64,000 nt of DNA, taken from contig NZ_CP187259.1 of assembly GCF_049676595.1 (NCBI RefSeq), positions 2,728,001 to 2,792,000 on the forward strand. Reading direction: 5' to 3'. The stretch's first letter is position 1. Every line of letters starts with the position of its first letter. Under the pieces are notes generated by a model. That model did no database searches, was not told the origin of the DNA, and saw only the letters and a program-made list of their open reading frames with translations. Positions 1 to 8,718 of the stretch are shown here, piece after piece. A program made the position numbers and the translations under genes. The DNA comes from Methanocella_A sp049676595 (GTDB taxonomy: Archaea; Halobacteriota; Methanocellia; Methanocellales; Methanocellaceae).

Positions 1-11
1 GTGGCTATCAG

Positions 12-1199
12 GTGAGACGCAACAGCTGTGAAAAGTTTATCCTGATCATCGTACCGATCTTCTTACTGGCAGCTCTGGTTGCCCTTGCATACACGTATGT
101 TGGTACCCCAGTTTCTAAAAAATCAGTGGTACTTTCGGACACGAGCCTGCCCCTCGACCAAATCAGGCTTCCTCCGGGCTTCTCTATCGAAGTTTATGCC
201 GAAAAGGTAACCGGCGCAAGGCAAATGGCCCTCAGCCCAAACGGCACGCTATTTGTCGGGACCAGGCACCCGGGTAAAGTGTATGCCATACCTGATGCGA
301 ACAAGGATGGCATTGCTGACGGTGTGATCACCATTGCATCCGGGTTGAAACAGCCGGCTGGCGTTGAGTTCAGAAATGGCTCGCTCTACGTGGCAGAAGT
401 AGAGCGGGTACTAAGGTACGACGATATCGACAGCAGACTGGAGGAGGTTCCACCGCCGGTAATGGTCATTTCCGGGTTCCCTGAGACCCCCGAACATGCC
501 TGGAAACACATCCGGTTCGGGCCGGATGGAATGCTCTATATTCCTGTCGGAGCACCGGTAGATGTGATCGCCACTCCCGAAGACCCGCTGTACTCGTCCA
601 TTATGAGGGTGAATCCCGACGGTACGGGCCTCGAAGTCTTCGCCAGCGGAGTCCGTAATACCCTGGGGCTGGACTGGGATCCCCTAACCGGCTATTTGTG
701 GTTCGTCGAGAACGGCCACAACAGCCTGAATGACAGTCTTCCTGCGGACGAGCTGAACAGTGCACCCGAGGCGGGCATTCACTTCGGCTACCCCTACGTC
801 CACGGCTCGAGCTTCGTCGACCCGGAACACGGCCTGAAGTACAATCGTTCGCTGCTGACACCGCCCGAAATAGATCTGCCGCCACACGTAGCTCCTCTGG
901 GGCTCAAGTTTTACACCGGCGACAGGTTCCCGGATGAGTACAGGAACCAGATGTTCATTTCGGAGCACGGATCGCTTGATCAATTTAAACCCGAAGGCTA
1001 TCGGATTGAGCTGGTCACGCTGAACGCCAGCAGGAAGGTTACTGGCCGCACGGTATTCGCCGAAGGCTGGCTGCAGGACGGTAAAGCCTGGGGCAGACCG
1101 GTAGACCTGCTGATCAGGCCCGATGGCTCGATGCTGGTATCGGACGACAGGGCGGGCGTGATCTATCGGATCGCATATGATCACAAGGGAGGTACATGA
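12..1199 (+). CDS. Membrane-anchored glucose/sorbosone dehydrogenase-like protein (copy 1)
   Basis: The protein has an N-terminal hydrophobic anchor (about residues 8-30) followed by a beta-propeller of the PQQ-dependent glucose/sorbosone dehydrogenase (GSDH) family. Family-typical phrases include LPPGFSIEVYA, GPDGMLYIPVGAP, GIHFGYPYVHG and EHGS near the end. Characterised relatives oxidise aldoses or sorbosone with PQQ outside the cytoplasmic membrane; the substrate here is unknown. The GTG at 12 places the anchor correctly but has no clear ribosome-binding site. The frame is open to the window edge, so the true start could lie upstream. Its stop overlaps the next gene's start by 4 bp, and that gene is a clear paralog, so the pair is a tandem duplication in one operon. 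The family call is firm; catalytic activity is not shown. Confidence 0.8.
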   Translation: MRRNSCEKFILIIVPIFLLAALVALAYTYVGTPVSKKSVVLSDTSLPLDQIRLPPGFSIEVYAEKVTGARQMALSPNGTLFVGTRHPGKVYAIPDANKDGIADGVITIASGLKQPAGVEFRNGSLYVAEVERVLRYDDIDSRLEEVPPPVMVISGFPETPEHAWKHIRFGPDGMLYIPVGAPVDVIATPEDPLYSSIMRVNPDGTGLEVFASGVRNTLGLDWDPLTGYLWFVENGHNSLNDSLPADELNSAPEAGIHFGYPYVHGSSFVDPEHGLKYNRSLLTPPEIDLPPHVAPLGLKFYTGDRFPDEYRNQMFISEHGSLDQFKPEGYRIELVTLNASRKVTGRTVFAEGWLQDGKAWGRPVDLLIRPDGSMLVSDDRAGVIYRIAYDHKGGT

Positions 1200-2365
1200 C
1201 AATGACAAAAGTTGGCATATGGAAGGTTTTAGGCATATCAGCGGCAGCGCTAATAATTGTATTAGTATTGCTGCTGGCAGGGCTCCAGCTAGTAGGGGGC
1301 AACCGAAACAACGGGCAGATGACAGTAGATGCCAACCTTCAGCTAAGCCAGATTAAGCTACCCCCTGGTTTCTCAATTGACGTATACGCTGATGACCTCC
1401 CTAATGCCCGGCAGATGACTCTCGGCCCCGACGGCACTGTGTACGTCGGTACTCGCACAGAGGGAAAAGTGTATGCAGTCCGGGACCTCGACAGGGACGG
1501 CAAGGCGGATAAGGTGTACATGATCGCCGAGGGCCTGAGCATGCCCAACGGGGTAGCGTACAGGAACGGTTCACTCTATGTGGCAGAAATCAGCCGCATC
1601 CTCCGGTTCGAAGACATCGATGCCAGGCTGGATAATCCTCCGAAGCCAGTCGTCGTTTACGACGATTACCCGGATGACGAGTGGCATGGATGGAAGTACA
1701 TCGCCTTCGGGCCGGATGGCAGGCTCTACGTGCCTGTAGGAGCGCCCTGCGACATATGCAATCCAGGTGACCCGTACGCGTCCATGACCCGGCTGAACCC
1801 GGACGGCACCGGCTTCGAGGTCTTTGCCAGAGGCATTCGCAATACAGTAGGCTTCGACTGGGACGAAACGGGCACACTCTGGTTTACCGACAACGGCAGG
1901 GACTGGATGGGCAACGACGTGCCGCCCGACGAGCTGAACATGGCACCCCGGCAGGGCCTGCATTTCGGCTACCCGTACGTCCACGGTATGACCACCATGG
2001 ACCCGGAGTTCGGCAAAGGGCACAATGCCTCAGATTACACCCTCCCGGTGATCGAGCTGGATGCACACACCGCAGCCCTGGGCATGAAGTTCTACTCAGG
2101 AGATATGTTCCCCGCCGAATACGACGGCCAGATCTTCATCGCCGAACACGGCTCCTGGAACAGAGACACACCCATCGGGTACAGGATCACACTGGTAAAT
2201 GTCACAGACGGAAAAGCGGCGAACTGGACCACCTTCGCTGAAGGCTGGCTCCAGGGTGATAAAGCCTGGGGCAGGCCAGTCGACGTACTCGTCATGCCCG
2301 ACGGATCAATGCTTGTATCCGATGATGCGGCCGGAGTGATCTACCGCATTACCTACAATGGTTAG
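1196..2365 (+). CDS. Membrane-anchored glucose/sorbosone dehydrogenase-like protein (copy 2)
   Basis: This is the tandem paralog of the preceding gene. It has a hydrophobic anchor at about residues 13-35, then a GSDH-type beta-propeller containing LPPGFSIDVYA, GPDGRLYVPVGAP, LHFGYPYVHG and the family hallmark EHGSWNR. The upstream copy lacks the W-N-R part of that hallmark (EHGSLDQ), so this copy may keep function better. It carries a Cys pair in the GAPCDIC segment that the upstream copy lacks. The start is ATG at 1196, overlapping the upstream stop; a second ATG follows two codons later and could be used instead. The anchored propeller should face the outside of the membrane. PQQ dependence is inferred from the family. 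No PQQ biosynthesis operon is present; only a PqqD-like protein lies 17 kb away. Confidence 0.82.
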   Translation: MTMTKVGIWKVLGISAAALIIVLVLLLAGLQLVGGNRNNGQMTVDANLQLSQIKLPPGFSIDVYADDLPNARQMTLGPDGTVYVGTRTEGKVYAVRDLDRDGKADKVYMIAEGLSMPNGVAYRNGSLYVAEISRILRFEDIDARLDNPPKPVVVYDDYPDDEWHGWKYIAFGPDGRLYVPVGAPCDICNPGDPYASMTRLNPDGTGFEVFARGIRNTVGFDWDETGTLWFTDNGRDWMGNDVPPDELNMAPRQGLHFGYPYVHGMTTMDPEFGKGHNASDYTLPVIELDAHTAALGMKFYSGDMFPAEYDGQIFIAEHGSWNRDTPIGYRITLVNVTDGKAANWTTFAEGWLQGDKAWGRPVDVLVMPDGSMLVSDDAAGVIYRITYNG

Positions 2366-2396
2366 ATAATATCTTGTCGCCGTGTAGACTGAAAGT

Positions 2397-3105
2397 CCAC
2401 CACGGCGGCACAGCTCTTTATCCTTACAACTGGATATTAGAGGTTCTAACCACGGCGGCACGGCGGCACGGAGACAATGCGATCCACGACAAGCCGAATG
2501 GTAACTGGAACCACGGCGGCACAGCTCTTTATCCTTACAACTGGATATTAGAGGTTCTAACCACGGCGGCACGGCGGCACGGAGACAATGCGATCCACGA
2601 CAAGCCGAATGGTAACTGGAACCACGGCGGCACAGCGACACAGAGACGATGGCAAACTGTTAATAGTGAACTCTTTTTCAGTCCACGGCGGCACGGAGAC
2701 AGTGCATTAACCAAGAGCTGCTTACCATCCAATCCTTTCAACCTGTGTATCAGATATAAGGCCTGAAAGCTTCACCACTCCTTTGAATATTATCAGGTTT
2801 AGCATCAGTATACCGGATAAGGTGTTTGTCTCCATACTCCCTACCCTCCGTGCCGCCGTGGATCATAAAAAAGAGCCTTGCTACTCGGGTACGAGTTATC
2901 GCCGTGTCGCAGTGCCGCCGTGGTTAGAAAACTTACCCAGTTGTCGTTTCCCGCACGGTCTCCGTGTCACCGTGCCGCCGTGGTTCAAATATTTGATCCT
3001 GTTAGCGTATCTCCATTTGTCCCCGTGTCGCCGTGCCGCCGTGCCGCCGTGGTTAGAAAAAATGATCTTGTTATCGTATCTCACACGGTCGCATTGCTGC
3101 CCGGG
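2397..3105. repeat. Family A repeat element, copy A1
   Basis: A noncoding block built from the word CCACGGCGGCAC and its reverse complement GTGCCGCCGTGG. The left part (2400-2710) carries the words in forward orientation, including a 111-bp tandem duplication (2400-2510 and 2511-2621) that reads as identical. The right part (2845-3090) carries the same words reversed, giving a large inverted-repeat architecture around a unique centre. Related elements lie at 20170, 59379 and 62095 and share the centre sequence too. Open frames across the block are simple by-products of the repeat. It lies between convergent genes. Confidence 0.85.
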
Positions 3106-3116
3106 TTATGCTGAAA

Positions 3117-3965
3117 TCAATACTCGTAGGGAGATTTGTGCGATATCCCCAGGACTCTGCCGTTGCGCCCGTCTACGAGGACGTCGAAGGTGTCGACCAG
3201 GCTGCCGCCTTCCCTGACTTCGAAGGTCACCATGGGGTAGGCTTTGATGTACCGGTCGGGGTAGCCGCTCTCGCTGGCGTAGATAGATACGTTTTGCACT
3301 ATGTAGGCTCGGTCCTGGATGAGCTTCTTCACGGATTGGTTGCCGACTGCAATGGAGCGAATGACCATGTCTTCCTCCTGACTGATGTTCTGCCCCTGGA
3401 CGTAGCCGGTGTCGAGTACGGTCACGTTTTCGTACATGCGGTCGGCACTATGGCCGGGGATACGCTCGCCGACTCCACGCTCCGTGGAATAATATGTAGC
3501 GCCTGTGGCGTTGACGCCTGCCCGGGGGAGGAAGCCAATATAGGCGACCCGGTTGTTGTCCAGGTAGGCGATGACGTTGATACCTGCCTGGCTCGCGTTG
3601 CCCACCGCGATGACGACTGCGGGGAGCGACCTGACCACGTCGTACCCGGGCGCTTTTTCGTGGACGGGCATGTAGAGTACATCAGCCACTTTGACGGGTA
3701 CGTTGGAGATGTCCCGCCAGCCCACGCTGATACAGCGCTTCTGCACATACGGATTGTCCAGGGCAATATTCCCGAGGGCGAACGCTTCCTCGGTGGAGAA
3801 CTGGTGCGGGGAAACATAAGTCGGCACTGGAGTCGGCGTAGGTACATCAGTCGGCGTAGCTGTCGGGGTCGAGGTCGCAGGTTGCAGCTTTTGAATACAG
3901 TTAGCCGATGCTGCGGCCAGCAGCACTATAAGGAATAGCGTGAGGAGACGTACGGGTATTTTCAT
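3117..3965 (-). CDS. Predicted secreted lipoprotein of unknown function
   Basis: A 282-residue protein starting with a lipoprotein-type signal: a positively charged start, a hydrophobic stretch (residues 6-20), and a lipobox ending at the Cys in ASANC. A Thr/Pro-rich linker (about residues 28-48) follows, as in surface lipoproteins of methanogens. The rest is a globular region with no family I recognise. It looks like two similar mixed alpha/beta units, each with a GNxS-type segment, and the C-terminal unit resembles a PepSY-like fold in general pattern only (weak). The gene is monocistronic and leftward. Just upstream of the ATG lie two tandem hairpins (3970-4007), and the usual purine-rich ribosome-binding site is poor. 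Function is unknown. Confidence 0.7.
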   Translation of the reverse strand: MKIPVRLLTLFLIVLLAAASANCIQKLQPATSTPTATPTDVPTPTPVPTYVSPHQFSTEEAFALGNIALDNPYVQKRCISVGWRDISNVPVKVADVLYMPVHEKAPGYDVVRSLPAVVIAVGNASQAGINVIAYLDNNRVAYIGFLPRAGVNATGATYYSTERGVGERIPGHSADRMYENVTVLDTGYVQGQNISQEEDMVIRSIAVGNQSVKKLIQDRAYIVQNVSIYASESGYPDRYIKAYPMVTFEVREGGSLVDTFDVLVDGRNGRVLGISHKSPYEY

Positions 3966-3969
3966 GTAA

Positions 3970-4007
3970 GGTCATCTGTACAAGCAGATGATCATCCGTA
4001 CATGCGG
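3970..4007 (-). promoter_or_regulatory. Two tandem hairpins in the leader of the lipoprotein gene
   Basis: Two adjacent imperfect palindromes, ATCTGTACAAGCAGAT and ATCCGTACATGCGGAT. Each has a 5-bp stem and a TACAWG loop. The central stem pair differs between copies in a compensatory way (T-A in one, C-G in the other), which favours a structured RNA or a dyad-symmetric operator. They sit about 5-40 nt before the start codon of the leftward lipoprotein gene. Confidence 0.45.
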
Positions 4008-4142
4008 ATAAAGCTTTTCTGACGATCGCTCAACAAAAAGTGATAGTATTGTAGTGGGGATGGGCGGATGGGCGGGGAGGTTACCGCTCCATCTGCCAGA
4101 TATATGGTTGATAGTTCAGCTGTAGTTCAGCTTTTAAAAAAT

Positions 4143-4826
4143 TCAGGCGGTAGCCGCCGGAATTGCCGGCGGGCTGCCTGCCTGAGGCCTGGCCGTGTCC
4201 TGGTAGAACCGGGCGTAGATGTACGCGTTTGCCACGTAGGTGGCGAACATGACCCATGGGATGGTGATGATCAGCACCGAGGGGATGGATATGACGAGCC
4301 CGACGATGAACAGCGCCACCAGCGCAAGGATGTAGCCCAGGGGATTTGCGGCGATCAGCCTCAGCCCGTTCACCGGGTTGATGGCCCTGGCCAGGTCTCC
4401 GGAGACTGCGTACTCCATCCAGGAGATATAGATGAGCAGGCTCAGCGCTACCTCGATGAGGAAGACTGGCACCGCCACAAGGACGCCCAGGAGGATCATA
4501 AGGTTGCTCTCGAACATGCCCCCGACCAGGAAGAAGGGCATCACGAGGACGTACAGAATACCACCGATCAGCCCGTATACGAGAGAGATGGCGATGGCGA
4601 TAATGCCGTCTTTGAGCATTGTGCCCCAGTCGTCCCACGCTGGCAGCTTGTTATCGCCCCTGAGCAGGTTCCGGAAGCATCTGAATGTGTACCCGAGCAT
4701 GAACGGGATGCCGACCAGGAGCAGGCACAGGATGCCCATGATGCCGCCCCAGAAGAGTGCGCCTAAGTCTGATACACTGTATTTTAGCGAATTGATCATC
4801 GTGTCGATGAATCCTTCATTTTCCAT
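4143..4826 (-). CDS. DUF4013 family multi-pass membrane protein
   Basis: A 227-residue polytopic membrane protein with about five or six hydrophobic segments. It matches the DUF4013 pattern common in methanogens and haloarchaea: an N-terminal LKYSVSD-like amphipathic start, a G-Y-x-x-R-C-F/L segment after the first helix (GYTFRCFRNL), and the short hydrophilic stretch LPAWDDWG ahead of the next helices. The function of the family is not established. It starts at ATG 4826 behind an AAAGGTGT ribosome-binding site. A TATA-like box lies about 65 bp upstream, so it is probably transcribed alone. The C-terminus is Ala/Pro-rich. Confidence 0.75.
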   Translation of the reverse strand: MENEGFIDTMINSLKYSVSDLGALFWGGIMGILCLLLVGIPFMLGYTFRCFRNLLRGDNKLPAWDDWGTMLKDGIIAIAISLVYGLIGGILYVLVMPFFLVGGMFESNLMILLGVLVAVPVFLIEVALSLLIYISWMEYAVSGDLARAINPVNGLRLIAANPLGYILALVALFIVGLVISIPSVLIITIPWVMFATYVANAYIYARFYQDTARPQAGSPPAIPAATA

Positions 4827-4887
4827 TGTTGATACACCTTTTCTTATTGATATACCTATTCAACATAGGTACATAGTGTAATTACAT

Positions 4888-4898
4888 ACATATAAAGC
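4888..4898 (-). promoter_or_regulatory. TATA-like box for the DUF4013 gene
   Basis: On the minus strand the sequence reads GCTTTATATG, a good archaeal TATA-box match. It lies about 62-72 bp before the ATG at 4826, implying a leader of roughly 35-40 nt. Inferred from position and composition only. Confidence 0.45.
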
Positions 4899-4994
4899 TT
4901 TTGCATCTATTGAGGATATGTAATATCTAAAACCGCTATTTGACCAGTTTTAGCAAATGCTACGAGACAACCTGTTGCCAGATAGCCGGGAAGA

Positions 4995-5320
4995 AATAGG
5001 AACGCTGCGCTGTGCCTGTTACAGATTACCGGATACTCGCAGGATGTGGCTTATGAGATCGTGAACGTACACGAACGCTGCGCTGTGCTGGCTTCTGATT
5101 ACTCTGCTACTCTAAACTGGGTTGTCTCTGTGCTCGTGCGCGTGGACGATCGCTGTGCTGTGCCAGGATCACAGATTACGACAGATTGCTCAGATTGCAC
5201 AGATGCTAATCGATAATCCAAATGAAAAGGGCTCACGTTATTCCTTTTATCTAAAATCGTCATCTGTGCAATCTGTGGCATCTGTCGTAATCTGTGATCT
5301 GGCACAGCGCAGCGATCGTC
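4995..5320. repeat. Family B inverted repeat (copy B1) with two end fragments
   Basis: The full inverted repeat spans about 5145-5320. The left arm begins GACGATCGCTGTGCTGTGCC and continues through CACAGATT/CGACAGATT words. The right arm (about 5259-5320) is its near-perfect reverse complement. Arms are about 60 bp around a 50-bp AT-rich centre. Just outside, the terminal word GAACGCTGCGCTGTGC occurs alone twice (about 5000 and 5080), so end fragments of older copies seem to be present. The same element occurs at 56587-56770 and begins again at 63950. Confidence 0.8.
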
Positions 5321-5356
5321 TGGTTGGTTCACTGTTCTTGCCCCGCCCGAAATTCG

Positions 5357-6013
5357 GTGCTGAAAACCACTTCCACCATCATTTTGAAGAACCTAGAAAT
5401 AGCGGCCTGCCAGAATCTCATCGTGTTATACGGGACGTTGAGCGACGACTTTGATCAGGGCCTGAAAAGCCTGGCCCAGGAACTGGGGTTTACGGACATC
5501 ACCCGGATTTCTACCATTGACGTGCCGGTAGAGGAGTGGGTGCTGTTGAAGTGCCAGTATGGCTGCCCGAATTACGGAAAGCGCTTTATATGTCCGCCCT
5601 ACAGCCCGGAGCCATCCCGTACCCGGGCGATCATAGGAGAATACACTACTGCGTTTCTGCTAAGATACGACGTGCCCGGCTATAACAGGGAAGCGGATAT
5701 GCAGATTACGCAGGATGGAGTTACCGCTGCCTGGGACGCGTTCCTGCGGCTGGAGCGCTATGCATTTTTAAACGGGCGTCACAAGGCTTTTGTTTTTGGA
5801 TTGAATCATTGCCCGGGCTGCGATGTGTGCGGGGCAGAGAGCGGGCGTACTTCCTGCAAGTATCCGCAGATCGCGCGACCATCGCTTGAAGCCTGCGGTA
5901 TCAATGTCCGGGGCCTCGTAGAGGCTGCCGGGTGGAGCGGGCGCCTGAGGGGCCAGAACGTGCTCAAAGGCGACGACACGGTATCGATGATATCCATGCT
6001 GTTGCTGGAATGA
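5357..6013 (+). CDS. DUF2284 predicted metal-binding protein
   Basis: A cysteine-rich protein of the DUF2284 family. The conserved core reads CQYGCPNYGKRFICPP and later NHCPGCDVCG, so several Cys ligands probably bind a metal or Fe-S cluster; the family is widespread in anaerobes and its role is unknown. The start is uncertain. An ATG at 5294 lies inside the family B repeat and would add a non-conserved leader, so I chose the GTG at 5357; GTG 5423 or TTG 5438 fit the expected family start even better, and none has a strong ribosome-binding site. The gene stands alone between a repeat and a sensor gene. Confidence 0.75.
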   Translation: MLKTTSTIILKNLEIAACQNLIVLYGTLSDDFDQGLKSLAQELGFTDITRISTIDVPVEEWVLLKCQYGCPNYGKRFICPPYSPEPSRTRAIIGEYTTAFLLRYDVPGYNREADMQITQDGVTAAWDAFLRLERYAFLNGRHKAFVFGLNHCPGCDVCGAESGRTSCKYPQIARPSLEACGINVRGLVEAAGWSGRLRGQNVLKGDDTVSMISMLLLE

Positions 6014-6259
6014 GAGACTATTGCCCAAAGTTTCGAAGACCCGGGTACATAGAAGATACTACTGTTTTTGCAAATGTTAAAATGAGATACACAATTACTA
6101 ATTGAGTATTAAGTAGGTTATATTTAATATGATACCCATATAATCCATATCAAAAGCGATTACTCAAAAATACGCTACAATCTAACCTATTAAGACCGTT
6201 ATGGGGCCGAAAGGTTGATTGATAATTATTTAGCGTTCGCTTTCAGACCTGGTGGCTGT

Positions 6260-8665
6260 ATGGAATTAGAGAGCTGTAAGATCGACGGATGGAAAGAATC
6301 AGCGATCTACATTGCTCTCGCTATGACCTTTATCTTGCTTGCTCTGACTACTATCCACACAGGTTTTAACAGCATATTTGCCCAGCTGTTTTTCATACCG
6401 ATTACCCTCGCCAGCCTGTGGAATGGCAGGAAAGGAGTAATACTGGCCCTGCTGTACGGGCTGACAGGAGTGACTATCACATGGTTGACAGGCGGCCATC
6501 TGGCTTTGCCGGACCTGTTTCAGGCGGCGATGTACGCAGTAGTCGCTGCAGTTATCAGCGTTCCCGCGGACAGGAAGAAGAAGCTACTATATTTGACAGG
6601 GCGGTCTGAGGAGAAGCTTCACAATATTGCCTCGACTTTGGACGACGGAGTAATGGTGGCAGACCGGGAGGGAAAGCTGATATACATCAGTCCTGCGGCT
6701 GCCGATATCACAGGCTGCGCTCCGGGTGGCAGCCTGGATAGTGCAGGGGGTAACGAGACAGTTGCAGTTTTCCGGCAGGCAGTCGCCGAGAACAAGCCGG
6801 TGATCAGAGACATCGAGGTACCTGATGGGAAAGAGAATAAGAGAATCCTGGAGCTGCGGGTGGCTCCGGCATACAGCGGCAGTGAAACCACCACTGGCTT
6901 CATAGGCAGCCTCCGGGATGTGACCGAGAACAGAAAAGCACTGGCAGCCCTACAGGACTCCGCCGACCTGAACGCCAGGTTGCTGGAGAGTTTCCCGGGG
7001 CTCATCCTGCGCTCTGACTGCGACGGCAAAGGCGTATACTTTAACCAGAACTGGGCGGCCTTTACAGGGAGGAGCCAGGCGCAGGATTTGGATGACGGCT
7101 GGCAGTCCTGCGTGCACCCGGCGGACCTGGGACGTAGGCTGCGGGCATTCCGGGAAGCCGGAGGAGAGGAGTTCGAATGCGTCTACCGGCTGCGCAGGGC
7201 CGATAAGGTATTCCGGTGGATGATGGAGGTCTGCCGCCCCTGCAGGGATGGCGAAGGGCGGATTTCCGGCCACATCAGCTTTGTCTACGATATCACAGAT
7301 CGCCGGGCTGCCACCGAGGAACTGGACGCCAAAAACTACGAGCTGCAGGCGATGTACTCCATATCTTCGACGATCAGCCAGTACCGGGACCTGAGAGAGA
7401 TGTTCGGCCAGGTGCTGGAGCAGACAAACAGCCTGATCTCCGCGAGCGCGGGCGCTGTATACATCGAAGACGGGAGCAGGCCGGGAGTACTAAGACTGAC
7501 GGCCTGTGCAACTGAGGAAGCAGCACCGGCACGTTTCACCCAGGAGACCACCCTTCAAGACCTGGCCGGATCGGGAGAGGTCGCTGTAAAAGTGGCAGAC
7601 CTCGACGAATGGATGGAGCCCGGCCCCGGACAGGGACAGCTAATCCTCGTACCCCTTAAATCCATGGCCCGCAGGGTAGGCATGATGGCATTCTACTATC
7701 TGGATCAGGAGGATTCCTCCTCCGGCAGCAGATGGGATCAGAGCTACGCCACAAGGCTGACCAGCATCGGCTCTCATCTCGGCACGGTCATCGACTGCGC
7801 GCTACAGTACAACAAATTATTGAAGCAGAACAGCCATCTGACAGATATCATAGAGGAAGCTCCTGACGGCATACTGACCACTAACTCATCCGGGAATATT
7901 TGCACCTTCAACAGACAGGCCTCACGCTTGCTGAAGTACGCAGCCTCCGAAGTGACAGGTAAGCACATCTCTGCAATCCTCCAGCCCGGATCAAACATCA
8001 ACATCAAGCCATGCCAGAGCTATGTCAGAGAGTTCCGGGCCGGCGATGATTCCACGGTAAAGCTGAACATTTCCACAGCCAGGCTTCCGTCCCCGGATTC
8101 GGACAACAGCCTGATCATCACGCTCAAAGATCTGACGACTGTATCCGGCCTGAAAATAGTGCCCGTATCATCTGACCGGCATGACCCGGATCAGGAATAC
8201 CGTTTTAAGAAAGGAGTAGTATACCTCATAGATAAGCAGAAGATAGACTATCACATGGATATCTTCGCAGATCAGGTAAAACGGGACAGCCAGGGCCTGT
8301 GCATATCCCGCCTGTGTCCGAAGCTGATCCGGGACAAATACGGGCTGAAAGAGACGCCGACCATATGGCTGAGCAACTGCGATGCCCCCGGGGAAAACAT
8401 CACGAAGATCAACCACATCAACAGCCTGACCGCAATCGTGTCAGAATTCATTGAAAGTGGCAGCAACGGAACATTAATGCTCGATGGCATGGAATACCTC
8501 ATTGCCCGCAATGGTTTCGACACGATGCTGAAGTTCGCCCAGTTCCTGAACGATCAGGTCATGGTAAGCAACTGCTGCGCGATGTTCTGCATCGACACCC
8601 AGGCGCTGGATAAAAGACAGCTACACCTGCTGCTGACAGAGATGACGGAATTTAAAGTAAACTGA
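6260..8665 (+). CDS. Membrane PAS/PAS/GAF/PAS sensor protein with C-terminal DUF835
   Basis: A sensor of about 801 residues. The N-terminal 100 residues hold four or five membrane helices. Next come a PAS domain (about 122-235, with DDGVMVADREGKLIYISPA), a PAS_3-type domain (about 235-352, ending VYDITDRR), a GAF domain (about 368-525) and a third PAS (about 535-640, EEAPDGILTTNSSG). The last 145 residues match DUF835, an archaeal C-terminal domain found on such sensors. No histidine-kinase or response-regulator domain is present, so the output is probably protein interaction through DUF835. The ATG at 6260 with GGTGG just upstream is preferred; a TTG at 6215 would add 15 residues. The 6014-6259 spacer is AT-rich and probably contains the promoter. 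A terminator-like hairpin follows. Confidence 0.82.
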   Translation: MELESCKIDGWKESAIYIALAMTFILLALTTIHTGFNSIFAQLFFIPITLASLWNGRKGVILALLYGLTGVTITWLTGGHLALPDLFQAAMYAVVAAVISVPADRKKKLLYLTGRSEEKLHNIASTLDDGVMVADREGKLIYISPAAADITGCAPGGSLDSAGGNETVAVFRQAVAENKPVIRDIEVPDGKENKRILELRVAPAYSGSETTTGFIGSLRDVTENRKALAALQDSADLNARLLESFPGLILRSDCDGKGVYFNQNWAAFTGRSQAQDLDDGWQSCVHPADLGRRLRAFREAGGEEFECVYRLRRADKVFRWMMEVCRPCRDGEGRISGHISFVYDITDRRAATEELDAKNYELQAMYSISSTISQYRDLREMFGQVLEQTNSLISASAGAVYIEDGSRPGVLRLTACATEEAAPARFTQETTLQDLAGSGEVAVKVADLDEWMEPGPGQGQLILVPLKSMARRVGMMAFYYLDQEDSSSGSRWDQSYATRLTSIGSHLGTVIDCALQYNKLLKQNSHLTDIIEEAPDGILTTNSSGNICTFNRQASRLLKYAASEVTGKHISAILQPGSNINIKPCQSYVREFRAGDDSTVKLNISTARLPSPDSDNSLIITLKDLTTVSGLKIVPVSSDRHDPDQEYRFKKGVVYLIDKQKIDYHMDIFADQVKRDSQGLCISRLCPKLIRDKYGLKETPTIWLSNCDAPGENITKINHINSLTAIVSEFIESGSNGTLMLDGMEYLIARNGFDTMLKFAQFLNDQVMVSNCCAMFCIDTQALDKRQLHLLLTEMTEFKVN

Positions 8666-8690
8666 CTATTATCAGATGGGGGAAAATAGC

Positions 8691-8718
8691 CGGGGGAACT
8701 TACTGAAAAGTTCCCCCG
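8691..8718 (+). terminator. Hairpin after the DUF835 sensor gene
   Basis: A perfect 11-bp stem, CGGGGGAACTT paired with AAGTTCCCCCG, with the 6-nt loop ACTGAA. It begins 25 nt after the stop codon and is followed by a moderately T-rich stretch. Probably a terminator or 3'-end stabiliser. Nothing clear was seen from here to 8939. Confidence 0.55.

Noticed and set aside
2400..2710. CRISPR array
   Set aside because: Repeats are degenerate, change orientation within the block, lack regular spacers of 30-40 bp and have no cas genes nearby.
2374..3217. Several open frames of 70-145 codons across the family A1 repeat
   Set aside because: Their translations merely repeat the repeat word (RRAAVVR, HGGTATRR) on both strands, and the same happens in the other family A copies. 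They are artefacts of repeat sequence.
5145..5320. Insertion sequence ends with a lost transposase
   Set aside because: The centres of B1 and B2 are only about 50 bp, unrelated to each other, and contain no transposase remnant, so a MITE-like or replication-derived hairpin fits better.
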